Assembly (NCBI GenBank): GCA_009760855.2
Contig: WPIO01000095.1
Location: 648,501 to 712,500, forward strand
From: Cristatella mucedo
Lineage: Eukaryota; Bryozoa; Phylactolaemata; Cristatellidae
Reading direction: 5' to 3'
DNA length: 64,000 bases
Each line of letters opens with the position of its first letter. Within the stretch, counting starts at the first letter, position 1. Under the pieces are notes generated by a model. It did no database searches and was not told the origin of the DNA. It saw only the letters and a list, made by a program, of their open reading frames with translations. The position numbers were made by a program, and so were the translations under genes. This document shows positions 55,201 through 64,000 of the stretch, piece after piece.

Positions 55201-56491
55201 AGCCCGCCCACATCTGCAAACCCACCTACCCACGTATGCAAACCGCCCACGTCTGCAACCCCCCCCCCCCAACTCAGCCAGGCCACCCACGTCTGCAGCT
55301 CAACATCAACAAGCACGTGCAGGTCTGCAAACCCTGACCTCAGCAAGGCCGTCCCATCTGCAGGCAAAAATGGTGGACTAGTCGGAGGAGCCTTGTCGGC
55401 AACCTTCGCGAGGTCACTGACGTCACAGACGTCAGTGGACATCTTAAAAGCGAGTAGCACTTCACAGAGATCGAATCAGCATAGTGTTGTGCACTATGTA
55501 TGACAGTACCCGGGACAGGAATCCTGTGCATCTTGCTGGCATCTGCAGGCACCAGCCGGCGCACTGTTCAAGATATAACTGTGCCCAACCAGTGTAGTAA
55601 GCTGGCACGTAGCTTCTTGTCAGCCTCGAGAATATGCGCTGGAACGTTCCTGAAACCGAGGAGATGAATGTCAAGGTTCACGAAGAAGACGACCACGAGA
55701 AGTTCAAACGACTCAGCAAAGAGCGATGGCGCGGCATCAGAGCCAGTGTCGAGCAGCAGAAGACAGCAGGAAGGCAGAGCAGGGGGAGGGGGATGCCTCC
55801 TTAATGAATTGAGGCAAAAAAGATGCCTCAAACTGCCTAGCAGGCAGGCCACGAGTGCTTGCTGGCGTGTTTGTCCTCGGCTGCCAACATTGCTTGCTGC
55901 TGCACAATTTGATTGGGGTTAGTAAGACATTTGAAGTAAAGATCAACCGATTAAACAGCCTCGCGTATATATTGGCTGAGGACACGTTTAGCGATTATCG
56001 CCTGCAGTCATCGGCAATCGTTAATTGCCTGCTGCAGGACTAAACGCAGATCCGGGTCGTGAAGTATGAGCACCTTACCCTTGGGCTAAGACTGCGTCTA
56101 AGCAGTTTTAACCGCCCTCGCTGTCACGATGCAGAATTGCCGCTAGCCGGACTCAAACTCTTGACATAAGTAATGAAGCGCAGCCATGCATCGGACTGGC
56201 CAGCAGAGGTGCTTCGATGGCGATCCCTTAGCTCACCCCTATAGTGATGGTAATCGTATGAAGGATCCAGTTCGTGCTGTAGGACCGTGCCGTTATGCAG
56301 GTGGCAGGCTTGTTGCACGTCGTCGTAGTCGAAAGACATGCACCTGAAGGCCGTCTGGTTAAGGCATGCACGAGCACACTCATCTGCATCGATGAGGTCG
56401 TGGAGTGCCGCACTCGGGGCCGCCCTTAGTCGGCTGTGGTCGATCCTGGTGAATAGCTGACTGGGTGAGCTGGCTGTGCAGAATAGGGGAC
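36426..56491 (-). CDS. PAN/apple-CUB single-pass receptor, 5' incomplete, at least 14 exons
   Basis: Modelled exons in order: 56491-56237, 55649-55510, 53074-52975, 48199-48064, 47256-47138, 46855-46746, 44276-44145, 43864-43741, 42953-42841, 42049-41791, 41192-41012, 39503-39259, 38040 (or 38062)-37794, 36639-36426. Intron phases agree at every junction except the entry to the transmembrane exon, where acceptor choice is open. The model gives about 790 residues: four PAN/apple domains, two complete CUB domains with four cysteines each, an acidic juxtamembrane stretch, one transmembrane helix (GMVSSGLILILGIFVIAF), the basic stop KCRQHKNR and a 79-residue cytoplasmic tail with YQRM. PAN and CUB domains mediate extracellular protein or carbohydrate contacts, so a cell-surface receptor or adhesion role is inferred; no ligand is known. 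I do not recognise a named orthologue. Signal peptide and first exons were not found upstream of 56491. Confidence 0.8.
37582..37637. repeat. Small palindrome
   Basis: CATCATAAAACGTGATTATA and its near reverse complement TATAATTACGTTTTATGATG surround a 5-nt centre. It lies in the last receptor intron. Confidence 0.8.
37794..38062 (-). CDS. Receptor transmembrane exon
   Basis: It encodes an acidic stretch (VYSVGSESELSQDDTTSMDE, YEEVQ), a linker, then the helix GMVSSGLILILGIFVIAF and stop-transfer KCRQHKNR. Donor AG|GTATGT, phase 2. The strongest acceptor (TTCGTAG at 38064-38063) enters in phase 0, but the preceding exon leaves in phase 1. A second AG (exon from 38040) restores phase 1. Either that site or an unseen small exon is used. 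Confidence 0.78.
38768..38930. repeat. (CT)n microsatellite with CCCC interruptions
   Basis: About 160 bp of pyrimidine-only repeat in the intron before the receptor transmembrane exon. Confidence 0.95.
39259..39503 (-). CDS. Receptor CUB2, second half, and stalk
   Basis: It encodes RYDYILLHGRGISSMILCGV, REPFNITTTSDTLTVTFVSN and EDIENVGFLAAFEI, then a hydrophilic stalk ending LASTTGSV. DYILL..G, CG and GF....F are CUB hallmarks. Acceptor GCTTTCAG, donor G|GTAAGG, phases 2 and 1. A LINE-A tail begins only about 45 bp upstream of the acceptor. Confidence 0.92.
39548..40045 (-). mobile_element. LINE-A 3' portion in receptor intron
   Basis: The reverse complement carries the (TTA)n end, the stem-loop, the 3' UTR (ATGTCACCCCTAACCATG) and the AFRNPTVYQYLVQTSNPLE coding end. 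It is same-strand with the receptor gene. Confidence 0.88.
41012..41192 (-). CDS. Receptor CUB2, first half
   Basis: It encodes GPCYQIYNQSRGEFTSPNWP, DRYPARANCSWTITAPGGSI and VRLKFKNFSLEANADSFNCS. A textbook CUB sequence. Acceptor TTGTTAG, donor AG|GTAAAC, phases 1 and 2. Confidence 0.93.
41663..41750 (-). mobile_element. LINE-A tail-only fragment in receptor intron
   Basis: About 85 bp: TTACTATTACTATTACTTGT-type end, stem-loop and GCAGCAAATG. It sits about 40 bp downstream of the CUB1 second-half donor. Confidence 0.78.
41791..42049 (-). CDS. Receptor CUB1, second half
   Basis: It encodes VLSIKMFYLALGKSDTLTAC, a longer-than-usual loop (EPRGAQMLPPDIQPSSAYSR), then PVVLHGHQVKILLNTSK and NVGFLLSYEA. 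The G-F-x-x-x-Y close is typical. Acceptor TTTTGCAG, donor G|GTGAGT, phases 0 and 1. Confidence 0.9.
42841..42953 (-). CDS. Receptor CUB1, first half
   Basis: It encodes VCGGAEYASSGYVSSPNWPY, then SFVPDQQCVWNIDTGPTK. G-Y-V-S-S-P-N-W-P and C-x-W-x-I are the classic CUB opening. Acceptor CTCCTAG, donor AAG|GTGTCG (non-optimal), phases 1 and 0. Confidence 0.9.
43140..43330. repeat. Purine-rich GGA/GAGAG low-complexity stretch
   Basis: A purine-biased tract in the receptor intron before CUB1. A similar one lies at 45705-45840. Confidence 0.8.
43741..43864 (-). CDS. Receptor PAN-d, second half
   Basis: It encodes IREGTCELHAVAAGDFDALN, then DTAASAPGRRQSHYYELKPM and Y. The C-x-L and closing YYEL match PAN-b. 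Acceptor CCTTGCAG, donor G|GTAAGC, phases 0 and 1, directly into the first CUB exon. Confidence 0.8.
44145..44276 (-). CDS. Receptor in-frame cassette exon between PAN-d halves
   Basis: Exactly 44 codons, phase 0 at both ends: SNGVAFRILRNEAAKRLLAE, CESEVARWLLVGCSTLTEHH and YELR. It ends like a PAN second half (YELR), so exons 46855-46746, this one and 43864-43741 could be spliced together or this one skipped. The acceptor (ATGGAAG) is weak. It may be a duplicated PAN second half or an insertion in PAN-d. Confidence 0.55.
44555..45150 (+). mobile_element. LINE-B 3' copy, young
   Basis: It starts ATGGCTGCAAGGCTGGTCTT (NMAARLVFKSQRF) and keeps two long frames: LLHQFQPVRALRSCVDNKLA, then VPFLRLKTVGDRSFSSAGPR and LWNSLPQFLR. 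It ends GACGGAGATACATGACATGA. It is almost identical to the copy at 50.09 kb. Confidence 0.9.
45373..45420. repeat. (CA)n microsatellite
   Basis: 24 uninterrupted CA units. Confidence 0.97.
46142..46226. repeat. (GA)n microsatellite
   Basis: About 42 GA units in the receptor intron between PAN-d exons. Predicted peptides over it are artefacts. Confidence 0.97.
46746..46855 (-). CDS. Receptor PAN-d, first half
   Basis: It encodes GLRGIRPLKIIYRSTPSSCA, then KSCLEETDFICRSFALL. Acceptor CTATCAAG, donor CTG|GTGAGT, phases 1 and 0. Confidence 0.83.
47138..47256 (-). CDS. Receptor PAN-c, second half
   Basis: It encodes CASFDYIMATRSCYVSSEES, then VSHLVWPSNTIDLVHYERK. C-x-SFDY and the following cysteine are typical. 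Acceptor TTCTTCTAG, donor G|GTAAGA, phases 2 and 1. Confidence 0.85.
48064..48199 (-). CDS. Receptor PAN-c, first half
   Basis: It encodes GGTMSNFVNYGPGALSSRTS, KPPDKVLDDVDIELCAARCL and EGAAPR. The C-x3-C-x7-C helix is completed across the intron. Acceptor TTTTTTAG, donor AG|GTGAGA, phases 1 and 2. Confidence 0.83.
48480..50080 (-). mobile_element. LINE-B copy with two inserted LINE-A-type tails
   Basis: The minus strand carries degenerate LINE-B from RT (VLILLEVSAVFDTVDQNIS at about 50030) to the 3' end near 48480 (GTGGATTTGTGAAGTTCCAG). Plus-strand LINE-A-type 3' ends interrupt it at about 49030-49180 and 49605-49800, each with stem-loop and (TTA)n. Confidence 0.78.
50090..50695 (+). mobile_element. 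LINE-B 3' copy, near twin of 44.56 kb copy, with a minimal insertion
   Basis: Same start (AATATGGCTGCAAGGCTGGT) and sequence as the 44.56-kb copy, differing at a few bases. At 50305-50320 it has an extra 16 bp (ATAATATTGCACTTGC) flanked by ACAATA on both sides. It ends in (ATAC)n. Confidence 0.9.
51010..51770 (+). mobile_element. LINE-A-related copy
   Basis: Degenerate plus-strand copy: LIQAFVAYRLDFCHSSLFTG and RFQLVQNSADKLIRRECRNC, ending AAGCTCTTAGGGCGCTATAC and TTATTATTATCATTATC. Confidence 0.82.
52015..52056. repeat. (TCC)n microsatellite
   Basis: About 13 CTC/TCC triplets. The poly-Arg minus frame over it is an artefact. Confidence 0.93.
52975..53074 (-). CDS. Receptor PAN-b, second half
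   Basis: It encodes VYSGRHFCILSNGTSIKNGL, then QQNETTDFYELVR. The F-C-I-L cysteine pairs with the first half, and the closing F-Y-E-L recurs in the other PAN modules. Acceptor TTCTGCAG, donor G|GTAACT, phases 0 and 1. Confidence 0.83.
53740..53905 (+). mobile_element. LINE-A-type 3' end
   Basis: FVICALIRADPVHVITNRLT (3' coding end as in other copies), then AGAAGCTTAGTTTTCTTTGG, GCGCTATACAAATTTC and TTATTACTATT. Confidence 0.7.
54510..54625 (-). mobile_element. SINE-2 copy
   Basis: The reverse complement reads CCAAGGGTAAAGGTGACAAC, then the tail GCACCTGGATAGAGAGACTA and AGCTCTCTTAAGGCGCTATA. The head is degenerate. Confidence 0.6.
54945..55130 (-). mobile_element. SINE-1 copy, best preserved
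   Basis: The reverse complement reads CCGTGATGGCACACTAGGTA, AGGCGGTCGCTTTCACGACC, TCGTGGGTTCGATTCCTGCG, GGCGATCCTTTATCGCCACT, GCGTAAAGGCTCTTCTGTCG and a TTTATT-rich end. It defines the family. Confidence 0.9.
55155..55345. repeat. Degenerate CCCACxTCTGCAAACC short tandem repeats
   Basis: About eight imperfect copies of a 12-16-bp unit around CCACGTCTGCAAACC, interrupted by a C run at 55260. It lies in a receptor intron. The Gly/Val-rich minus frame across it is a by-product. Confidence 0.75.
55510..55649 (-). CDS. Receptor PAN-b, first half
   Basis: It encodes GTFQRIFSRLTRSYVPAYYT, GWAQLYLEQCAGWCLQMPAR and CTGFLSR. Acceptor GGTTTCAG, donor CGG|GTACTG, phases 1 and 0. It joins PAN-a and the next exon in frame. 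Confidence 0.83.
55935..56110 (-). mobile_element. Degenerate SINE-1-like copy
   Basis: GATTAAACAGCCTC at the left and TCGTGAAGTATGAGCACCTT with ACCCTTGGGCTAAG at the right match SINE-1 ends. The body is much rearranged. Confidence 0.5.
56237..56491 (-). CDS. Receptor PAN-a (whole domain in one exon)
   Basis: It encodes GPLFCTASSPSQLFTRIDHS through DADECARACLNQTAFRC, MSFDYDDVQQACHLHNGTV and DYHHYR. C-x3-C-x7-C followed by SFDY and C-x-L is the PAN/apple signature. Acceptor CCCGCAG, donor G|GTGAGC, phases 1 and 1. Confidence 0.88.
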
Positions 56492-56849
56492 CTGCGGGCC
56501 GAAAAAAAACAAACGAAAAAACTCACTTAACAGCTCCAAGGCTTCGGTTTGAGGGAACCTCCCTCAAAGGGCTCACCCTTTCACTCTGACCTCCCTCTTG
56601 GTCCTCGATCGCCGAAAAGAGACCGAGTCAACAGACTGGTGGAGATGCTGTAAACTGGTGCTCCAGATGCTGGTTGCATTCAGATCAGTATCCGAGGGAA
56701 AGAAACACGCGCAGGTACGTGAAAAGAACTGCTGCTTAGTGCTGGTAGGGCGTGGCCGAGGCCAAGAACAAGTCAAAAGCGTGGGGTGGGGCAGGGCGGG
56801 GTGGGGTGAGGAGAATGTTCATCTAGGCAGCCTTTCTTGATTTGCTATA

Positions 56850-57770
56850 TGGGAACGGCAGCAAGCCTTCTCAAATTGAATGACAACAAAACCAGCTTAC
56901 TACTTCTTTGAGCGACGCAAGTGCTACTCAAAAGTAGGAAGCTGCCTAACCCTCAAGGTGAGCAGGGCCAGCAAATCTCCTGTAGCCTCTTCACGAAATC
57001 CCGGTGAGTTGCTGCTCGGAAATGACCTTTCACTAGATGACCACATCAGCTCAACAGTCAAGTCTGCCTAGTTTCAGCCACAAACCATTTAAAAAATGTG
57101 GGCCTGCTTAGATAAGCATCCCATAGCCGAGCTGGTCCATGCATTTGTAAAATCCGTCTTGATTTCTGTAACTCACTACTTGCAGGTCTTTCGACCTGTG
57201 CTATAAGCCGCTTACAGTTAGTGCAAAACTAAGCAGCTAGGCTTGTCGGTCGTTAACGTTGTAACTGCCGCAGTGCACCACTTCTCTCCGACCTTCACCG
57301 GCTCCCTCATCAAGCAATGTATCGACTTCAAGGTTTTGTCATACACTTTTACGTTCCTTCACTCTTTCACTATACCTATCCGAATTACTTCCTAATCAAG
57401 CTTCACATTATACGACCCACTCGTCGGACTCAAGTTGTCCAGCCTCTAACCAACCTCTAACCTCTAACCAACCTCTAACCTCTAACCAACCTCTAACCTC
57501 TAACCAACCTCAAATCTTTTGGAGGAGATCGTGCTTTCAGTTCGTATGCTCCAACAGCCTGGAACTTATTCCCGAAGGACGTCACGACATTCCATGACTT
57601 GACGACGTTTAAACAAAACATACAAATCCACATGACCCCGTAACAGCATTTACTCAATTCATATGAATTGCCCTGTGTGTGAAAATGAGAGCTGACATTC
57701 TTTTTCGGCATATGTAAAGTGCATAGGAAGGGATTAGTTTTCTAAGAGTGCTAAACAAATATCATATTAA
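56850..57770 (+). mobile_element. LINE-A-related copy containing a minisatellite
   Basis: Plus strand: ASLLKLNDNKTSLL-like start, [18 protein letters not shown], then the thumb region and a 3' end near 57770. It contains a short tandem array at about 57437-57513. Confidence 0.82.
57437..57513. repeat. 17-bp minisatellite inside LINE-A
   Basis: Four to five tandem copies of a unit ACCTCTAACCTCTAACCA, absent from the other LINE-A copies. Confidence 0.88.
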
Positions 57771-57774
57771 CATT

Positions 57775-58255
57775 GTTATCGTTATGTTTTCAAGAGTGGT
57801 TGATCTTGGTTATTCGTCCTTCGTGTGCACATACCTGCTTACACAATGCCGGCTGCTTGTGGACGTTACCACCAAACATTTGGTAGGGCTTTATATGCAG
57901 CATATATAAAGTGCCTAGAGTGAGGCAGTTCTCTGAGGGGGGCTATACAAATGTATTACAAGAAGTGATTCTTGTTTTATAATCCTGGTATAGAGATTAA
58001 TTTTTCTTAGGGCGCTATACATGTATCCTATTAATATAGTTATCATTAAGTTTTCAATAGTGGTGGGTCTTTGTGATTCGTCCTTCGTATGCATGTACCT
58101 GCTTACACAATGCCGGCTGCTTGTGGAGGTTACCACCAAACATTTGGTAGTATGCAGCATCTATCAAGTGCCTAGAGAAAGAGGCTGTTCTCTGTGGGGG
58201 CTATACAAATGTATTATAAGAAGTGCTACTTGTTTTATAATCTTGATATGAGTCT
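57775..58255 (+). repeat. Tandem duplication of a LINE-A-type 3' end
   Basis: Two units (about 57775-58000 and 58030-58255) share TTCGTCCTTCGTGTGCACAT, CACAATGCCGGCTGCTTGTG and ACCACCAAACATTTGGTAG, each ending in the stem-loop and ATACAAATGTATTA. A related unit lies at 49.6 kb. Confidence 0.8.
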
Positions 58256-58259
58256 TTGA

Positions 58260-59395
58260 TAATACAGCTGTGAATAAAAAAAGGGTCTTGCCTCCAAAAC
58301 AAGTACCGGCATTTGGGGTAGGTTAAACAAAAATGAGTCACCCTTCCTAAAAAGAGGTGGCAATGCACACAATGTGATGCTTTCTCATATTCTGGGTACA
58401 GCTAGCAGAAGCTATGCGATCGAAGAGATATCTAGATGCACGATGGCACCGGAGTTCAATAATCGTATAGGAAGTGCGCGCGGGTTCATTCAAACACCAA
58501 TTCTGCTGATCACAGTAACCGACGATACCAGCCAGCAGCAGCAGAATCGCACGGGCTAGCTAAGGGGGCAGCTTGTGTACCGAGGTGTATCATGAGTGCA
58601 CTGTAGCAAATTTCATCACTGATCAGAACAGCTTGTTTTTAGCTGGCAGGTTTCATTTACAGAGGAGAATCCAATGTGGTTCGACGACAGAACTTTTCAG
58701 ATTGTCACACTGACCATAGCTGCACGGTCACGGTGAAGGGACAGTGAGATGTTCGATGAAAGTGCTGCGGGAACTGAACGTTGACCTTGAGTGGGCATAC
58801 TGGAAGTCACGAAAGTGTTACTGGTTCCCGAGCCGAAACTCAACAAGCCAAGAGCTGACATGTATCTTTCTAAATTTCGCCAATATGTTGGAGACAACTT
58901 AGCGATTGGTGTCACATGTCAAACAGATTCAGCCTCTTATCTTGGCAATTTTAAGAGAAAAGGAAAGTAATCATTACTGGCTGATAGTATTATCAGTATT
59001 TTCCATATATTTTTACATAAAAAATCGGTCTTCCACTGGTAGCCGTAGTTGTGAGGAGTTAGCTAGAGGGGCTTTTGTCACATATTCGAAGGATGATTGC
59101 TTATTCGGTCAGTCTGCAGTTCCTGTCTAGAGCAACCAGGTGTAAAGCTGCAGGAAGCTGAGATCCTTAAACAACGTACTATAGTTAGTGTCCATAGTTT
59201 ATGGCTGCTTAACAGGTTGCAGAGTTGGTTTCATCGAGTAGATCCCCTGGCACTCGCTGAATGCTTTAGAAAATATGTAGCCCTCCCTCTCTCGACATAT
59301 TAGCTCGGAAATAACGGGCTCAACGGAAGCCTTTCGGAAGTGTGCCTCTGTAGCTCTGTGCCCATTAATCCTCACGGCCACCTCAGGAGATAGAG
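58260..59395. other. Unassigned stretch
   Basis: No repeat family or splice-consistent exon recognised. A minus frame at 58915-58697 (SSNISLSLHRDRAAM) was considered as a receptor exon and not accepted. Confidence 0.35.
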
Positions 59396-59515
59396 GCTAT
59401 TGCTGCATGCCTACCGGACTCAGCAACCAGGGTCATGGGCTCGAGCCCAGCTGCATACGTAAAGTGCTTGGATGGTAAGTTATCCCATGGCACTAGACGA
59501 ATAAAGTGTTTTCTT
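59395..59515 (+). mobile_element. SINE-2 copy, degenerate tail
   Basis: GTCATGGGCTCGAGCCCAGC (B box), then TGCATACGTAAAGTGCTTGG and ATGGTAAGTTATCCCATGGC. Confidence 0.6.
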
Positions 59516-61569
<2,054 letters not shown>

Positions 61570-61790
61570 CGAAGCAGCCCGAGCCCTAGCTCGGTGAACC
61601 AATAACAGCCAAATTGCCACCGACTTCTGCAAGAGTGCTTGTAGCCGGCAATTGTCAAAGCAGGAATCTATGCGGCCCCCAGCCGAGACTTGTGGGAAAT
61701 TAATCAGTGCCCACGTGATTTTGCCCCAAAGGAACCGAGAAACACAGGTCTGCTCGGGGGAAAACCGCGTGCTTCAGAGCTCGGCTACAG

Positions 61791-61824
61791 ATGGCTGCCA
61801 AGCACCCTGCTGCTCCCGCTCATC

Positions 61825-61863
<39 letters not shown>

Positions 61864-62000
61864 CGCCTTACCACTCTACGGCCAGCAGCCTTCGATGCCT
61901 CGGCTGCAGCTGCCTGCTTCCGAGAGGTACAGGTCTATCGAAGTGCCACCGATTGATCATGCTTTACGGCGCCTTAACGAAGTCGCAATCAAACTCAAAA
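61791..62000 (+). other. Leu-rich (CTG)n frame, possible signal-peptide exon
   Basis: The frame reads SRSS, then about 13 Leu, then ALPLYGQQPSMPRLQLPASE, RYRSIEVPPIDHALRRLNEV and AIKLKTVFRGG. It looks like a signal peptide and mature start, but the Leu run is a CTG microsatellite and no start codon lies close upstream in frame. Not called as a gene. Confidence 0.25.
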
Positions 62001-62229
62001 CCGTCTTCCGAGGAGGTGGACCAGGGAACTGTTTTGGTTCTCCTGGGCGGTTGGTTTAGTTCTAGAAAACACGCTGGCTCACCTCTCGAGAAGCGAGCAC
62101 ACAATTTACTAAATATGCTCAGCACAGACCGAGGGAAAAGGATGTACGTTGCTGCACTGTCGTGGAAAGCCCACTTAGCGAGCAGCCTGCAGTAATGCAT
62201 CAAATGGCCGAGAATCACAGCCCCTCGGC

Positions 62230-62465
62230 AAAGCTGTCACCCTCTTCGCACAGTATAACCCATGACATCATATGCAGCAACGATTACGTCACTGCCCTGA
62301 CCCCGCTGAATCTGTCAGCTACCTTTGGCACTGTGGATCACGATATCCTGCTTTGACTACTGAGAACAATTATTAGTCTGGCAGATAAAGATGCGGTTGA
62401 AATCTGAAATCGTACTCATCCGATCATGTTCAATGCCAGTCGTATGGGGATCAGGTATCATCCAT
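62230..62465 (+). mobile_element. LINE-B RT fragment
   Basis: The plus frame HSITHDIICSNDYVTALTPL, then NLSATFGTVDHDILL, is the LINE-B RT A-box region, ending abruptly near 62465. Confidence 0.8.
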
Positions 62466-62869
62466 AAGACCTGTCACCTGTGGCATCGCCCACTGTCTGT
62501 CCACCGGTCGTCTGCCTGACGCGTGGCACGCACACTCCCTGCAGAGGCAAGCGGTAAGGAAAGTGGCTGGTGAGGCAACCTGTGGGCAGCTGCCAGCGCC
62601 CGCCCACGTGTGCGCTTGCAGGGGGGCCGCTGTCTGTGGGGGCATGTGTGCGTGAATGTATGCACGTATGTGAGTGCGTGTATACGCACCCGGCACTTCC
62701 GAGTCCTCGTGAGCAGCGCAATAGCACAAACAGTATACAAACATTCTTGCATGTATTCGATCGATAAGCAGGCATGCATGCATGCATGCTTGAGAGCACA
62801 CGTGCATGCTCGTGCACACACATTCAGAAGCACGTGCACTGTACCATTCGTACATATATGGTAGGGAGT

Positions 62870-64000
62870 AAGTAATGTAATGTAATGTATCTCCGTCTGT
62901 AACTCCACGAAGCCACAAAGGCTACATGGGTGTTTCAAAGAACAGTTTTGTGTTTTGCACTCAAAGCCTAAGCAGCTCTCGGTACGCATTGTGTAGCCAG
63001 CAGACTTCGTCTCATGCAACAAAAAGAAAGTGAGAAGCAGCAGCAGAGTCAGGAGAGCAGTTGAAGTAGTGAGTAGCATGGAAGTAGCAGCTCAGGAAGG
63101 CTGGCAAGGATGTGCCATAGTCGCCATCAGGAGAGTGGATGTCGTTGAGTAAGAGTTGTGGAAGTGAGTTTGATAGCATGGGACCTGCAGAGCAAAAGCT
63201 TCTGTCGCCAACTGTCTTTCAGCAGAGGAATGGAACAGCTAATTTATTGTCCATACAGGACCTGCAGTTCCGAGGAGGCTGAAACCGGAGCAGCAGTTCG
63301 GCTAGGTATGAAGGAGCCAAGCCGTGGCAGGCCTTGTGGGTCAGCGTAAGAACTTTGCTCTGTATCCATTGATCAACCGGCAGCCATTCTAGCTCTTTTA
63401 GCAAAGGAGACACACGGTCAAACCTCTGAGACTTGAAAACTAGTCTTGCAGCCATATTCAAAGCCAGCTTCAGGGGCCTAGTTGCTTTTTTTGTTAGCCG
63501 AGCCAAAAGGGAATTAATTACAATAATCAAGTCTAGACAGAACAAATGAGCTAGTTAAATTTCTTGCAAGCCACCGTAGAAGACAGCTCCTAATCTTAGA
63601 TAGCAACCAGTCGTGATCGCTAGCTGTGGAAGCAGTCTTCTGGACGAAGCTTTTAACATCTAGGTAGCTGTCGAAAATGACACCTAAATTTTGAGTACAC
63701 GTGATGGTCGCACAACAGCATCACCTATTAAAAGAGCAAAGCCTTTTAATCCAGCCATACGCTTAGGGTGTCCTCTGAGCAACATTTCGGTTTTATCGTC
63801 TATTAATTTAAGGATCAAGTGCTCGCGGGGCTCACATGCAAACACGTATAAATGGATAAGAGGCTTTGAGCGCAGCAACGAGAATGCCGAACTCAAGGTA
63901 TCATTTACACAATTTAGCATGGCTTTAGTGATTGTTGAACCTGCCAAACTTAGGTGTTCAAAACTCTCGAGTCCTCGTAATGAGTTTGCTGACCAAGTGT
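62870..64000 (-). mobile_element. LINE-B copy running off the right edge
   Basis: Minus strand from a (TAATG)n terminus at about 62870, through GVFKEQFCVLHS-type 3' UTR, LALNMAARLVFKSQRFDRVS and LAPSYLAELLLRFQP, to KLIDDKTEMLLRGHPKRM near 63750. Confidence 0.88.

Noticed and set aside
56573-56776. Minus frame with CACFFPSDTDLNATSIW as an exon upstream of PAN-a.
   Set aside because: The available donor gives phase 2, while PAN-a needs phase 1, and there is no PAN cysteine spacing.
58697-58915. Minus frame with LSSNISLSLHRD, a CUB-like strand, as an upstream receptor exon.
   Set aside because: No paired CUB cysteines, no supporting neighbour exon and no phase test possible.

Overview
This window is animal (metazoan) nuclear DNA, most likely from an invertebrate. 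It has short spliced exons with GT..AG introns, dense 5'-truncated non-LTR retrotransposons, tRNA-like SINEs, hAT-type DNA transposon relics and long microsatellites. There are no prokaryotic operons, and almost all long open frames are either retrotransposon reverse transcriptase or microsatellite artefacts. I cannot name the species from the sequence.

Three host genes can be assembled exon by exon, with intron phases that agree. (1) A SYNJ2BP/OMP25-type gene lies on the minus strand (12881 down to 6171; 4 exons, 159 codons). It encodes one PDZ domain followed by a C-terminal membrane anchor, as in the mitochondrial outer-membrane protein synaptojanin-2-binding protein. (2) SETD3, the actin-histidine N-methyltransferase, lies on the plus strand (16617 to 35299; 12 exons, 504 codons, complete, with an AATAAA 13 bases after the stop). 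(3) A large single-pass membrane protein lies on the minus strand (56491 or further upstream, down to 36426; 14 modelled exons, about 790 codons, 5' end not found). Its order is four PAN/apple domains, two CUB domains, a transmembrane helix and a cytoplasmic tail carrying a YQRM (YxxM) motif. I do not recognise this receptor as a named family. SYNJ2BP and SETD3 are head to head, 3.7 kb apart. SETD3 and the receptor are tail to tail, about 1.1 kb apart between stop codons.

Repeats fill the introns and flanks. LINE-A is an L2/CR1-type family ending in a small stem-loop and (TTA)n. LINE-B is a second RT family ending in ACAT-rich repeats. SINE-1 is a tRNA-like family with its own body. SINE-2 has a tRNA-like head joined to the LINE-A 3' tail. 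A 195-bp SPIN-like hAT element with a perfect 8-bp target duplication sits in SETD3 intron 1. SETD3 intron 2 holds a LINE-A copy that was split twice by later insertions, each with a short target duplication.

Layout: 1-5400 retroelement remnants; 6171-12881 SYNJ2BP with four LINE-A copies around or in intron 3; 12882-16616 divergent intergenic DNA; 16617-35299 SETD3; 35300-36425 convergent spacer; 36426-56491 receptor exons among LINE and SINE copies; 56492-64000 LINE-rich DNA in which I could not find the receptor's first exons.
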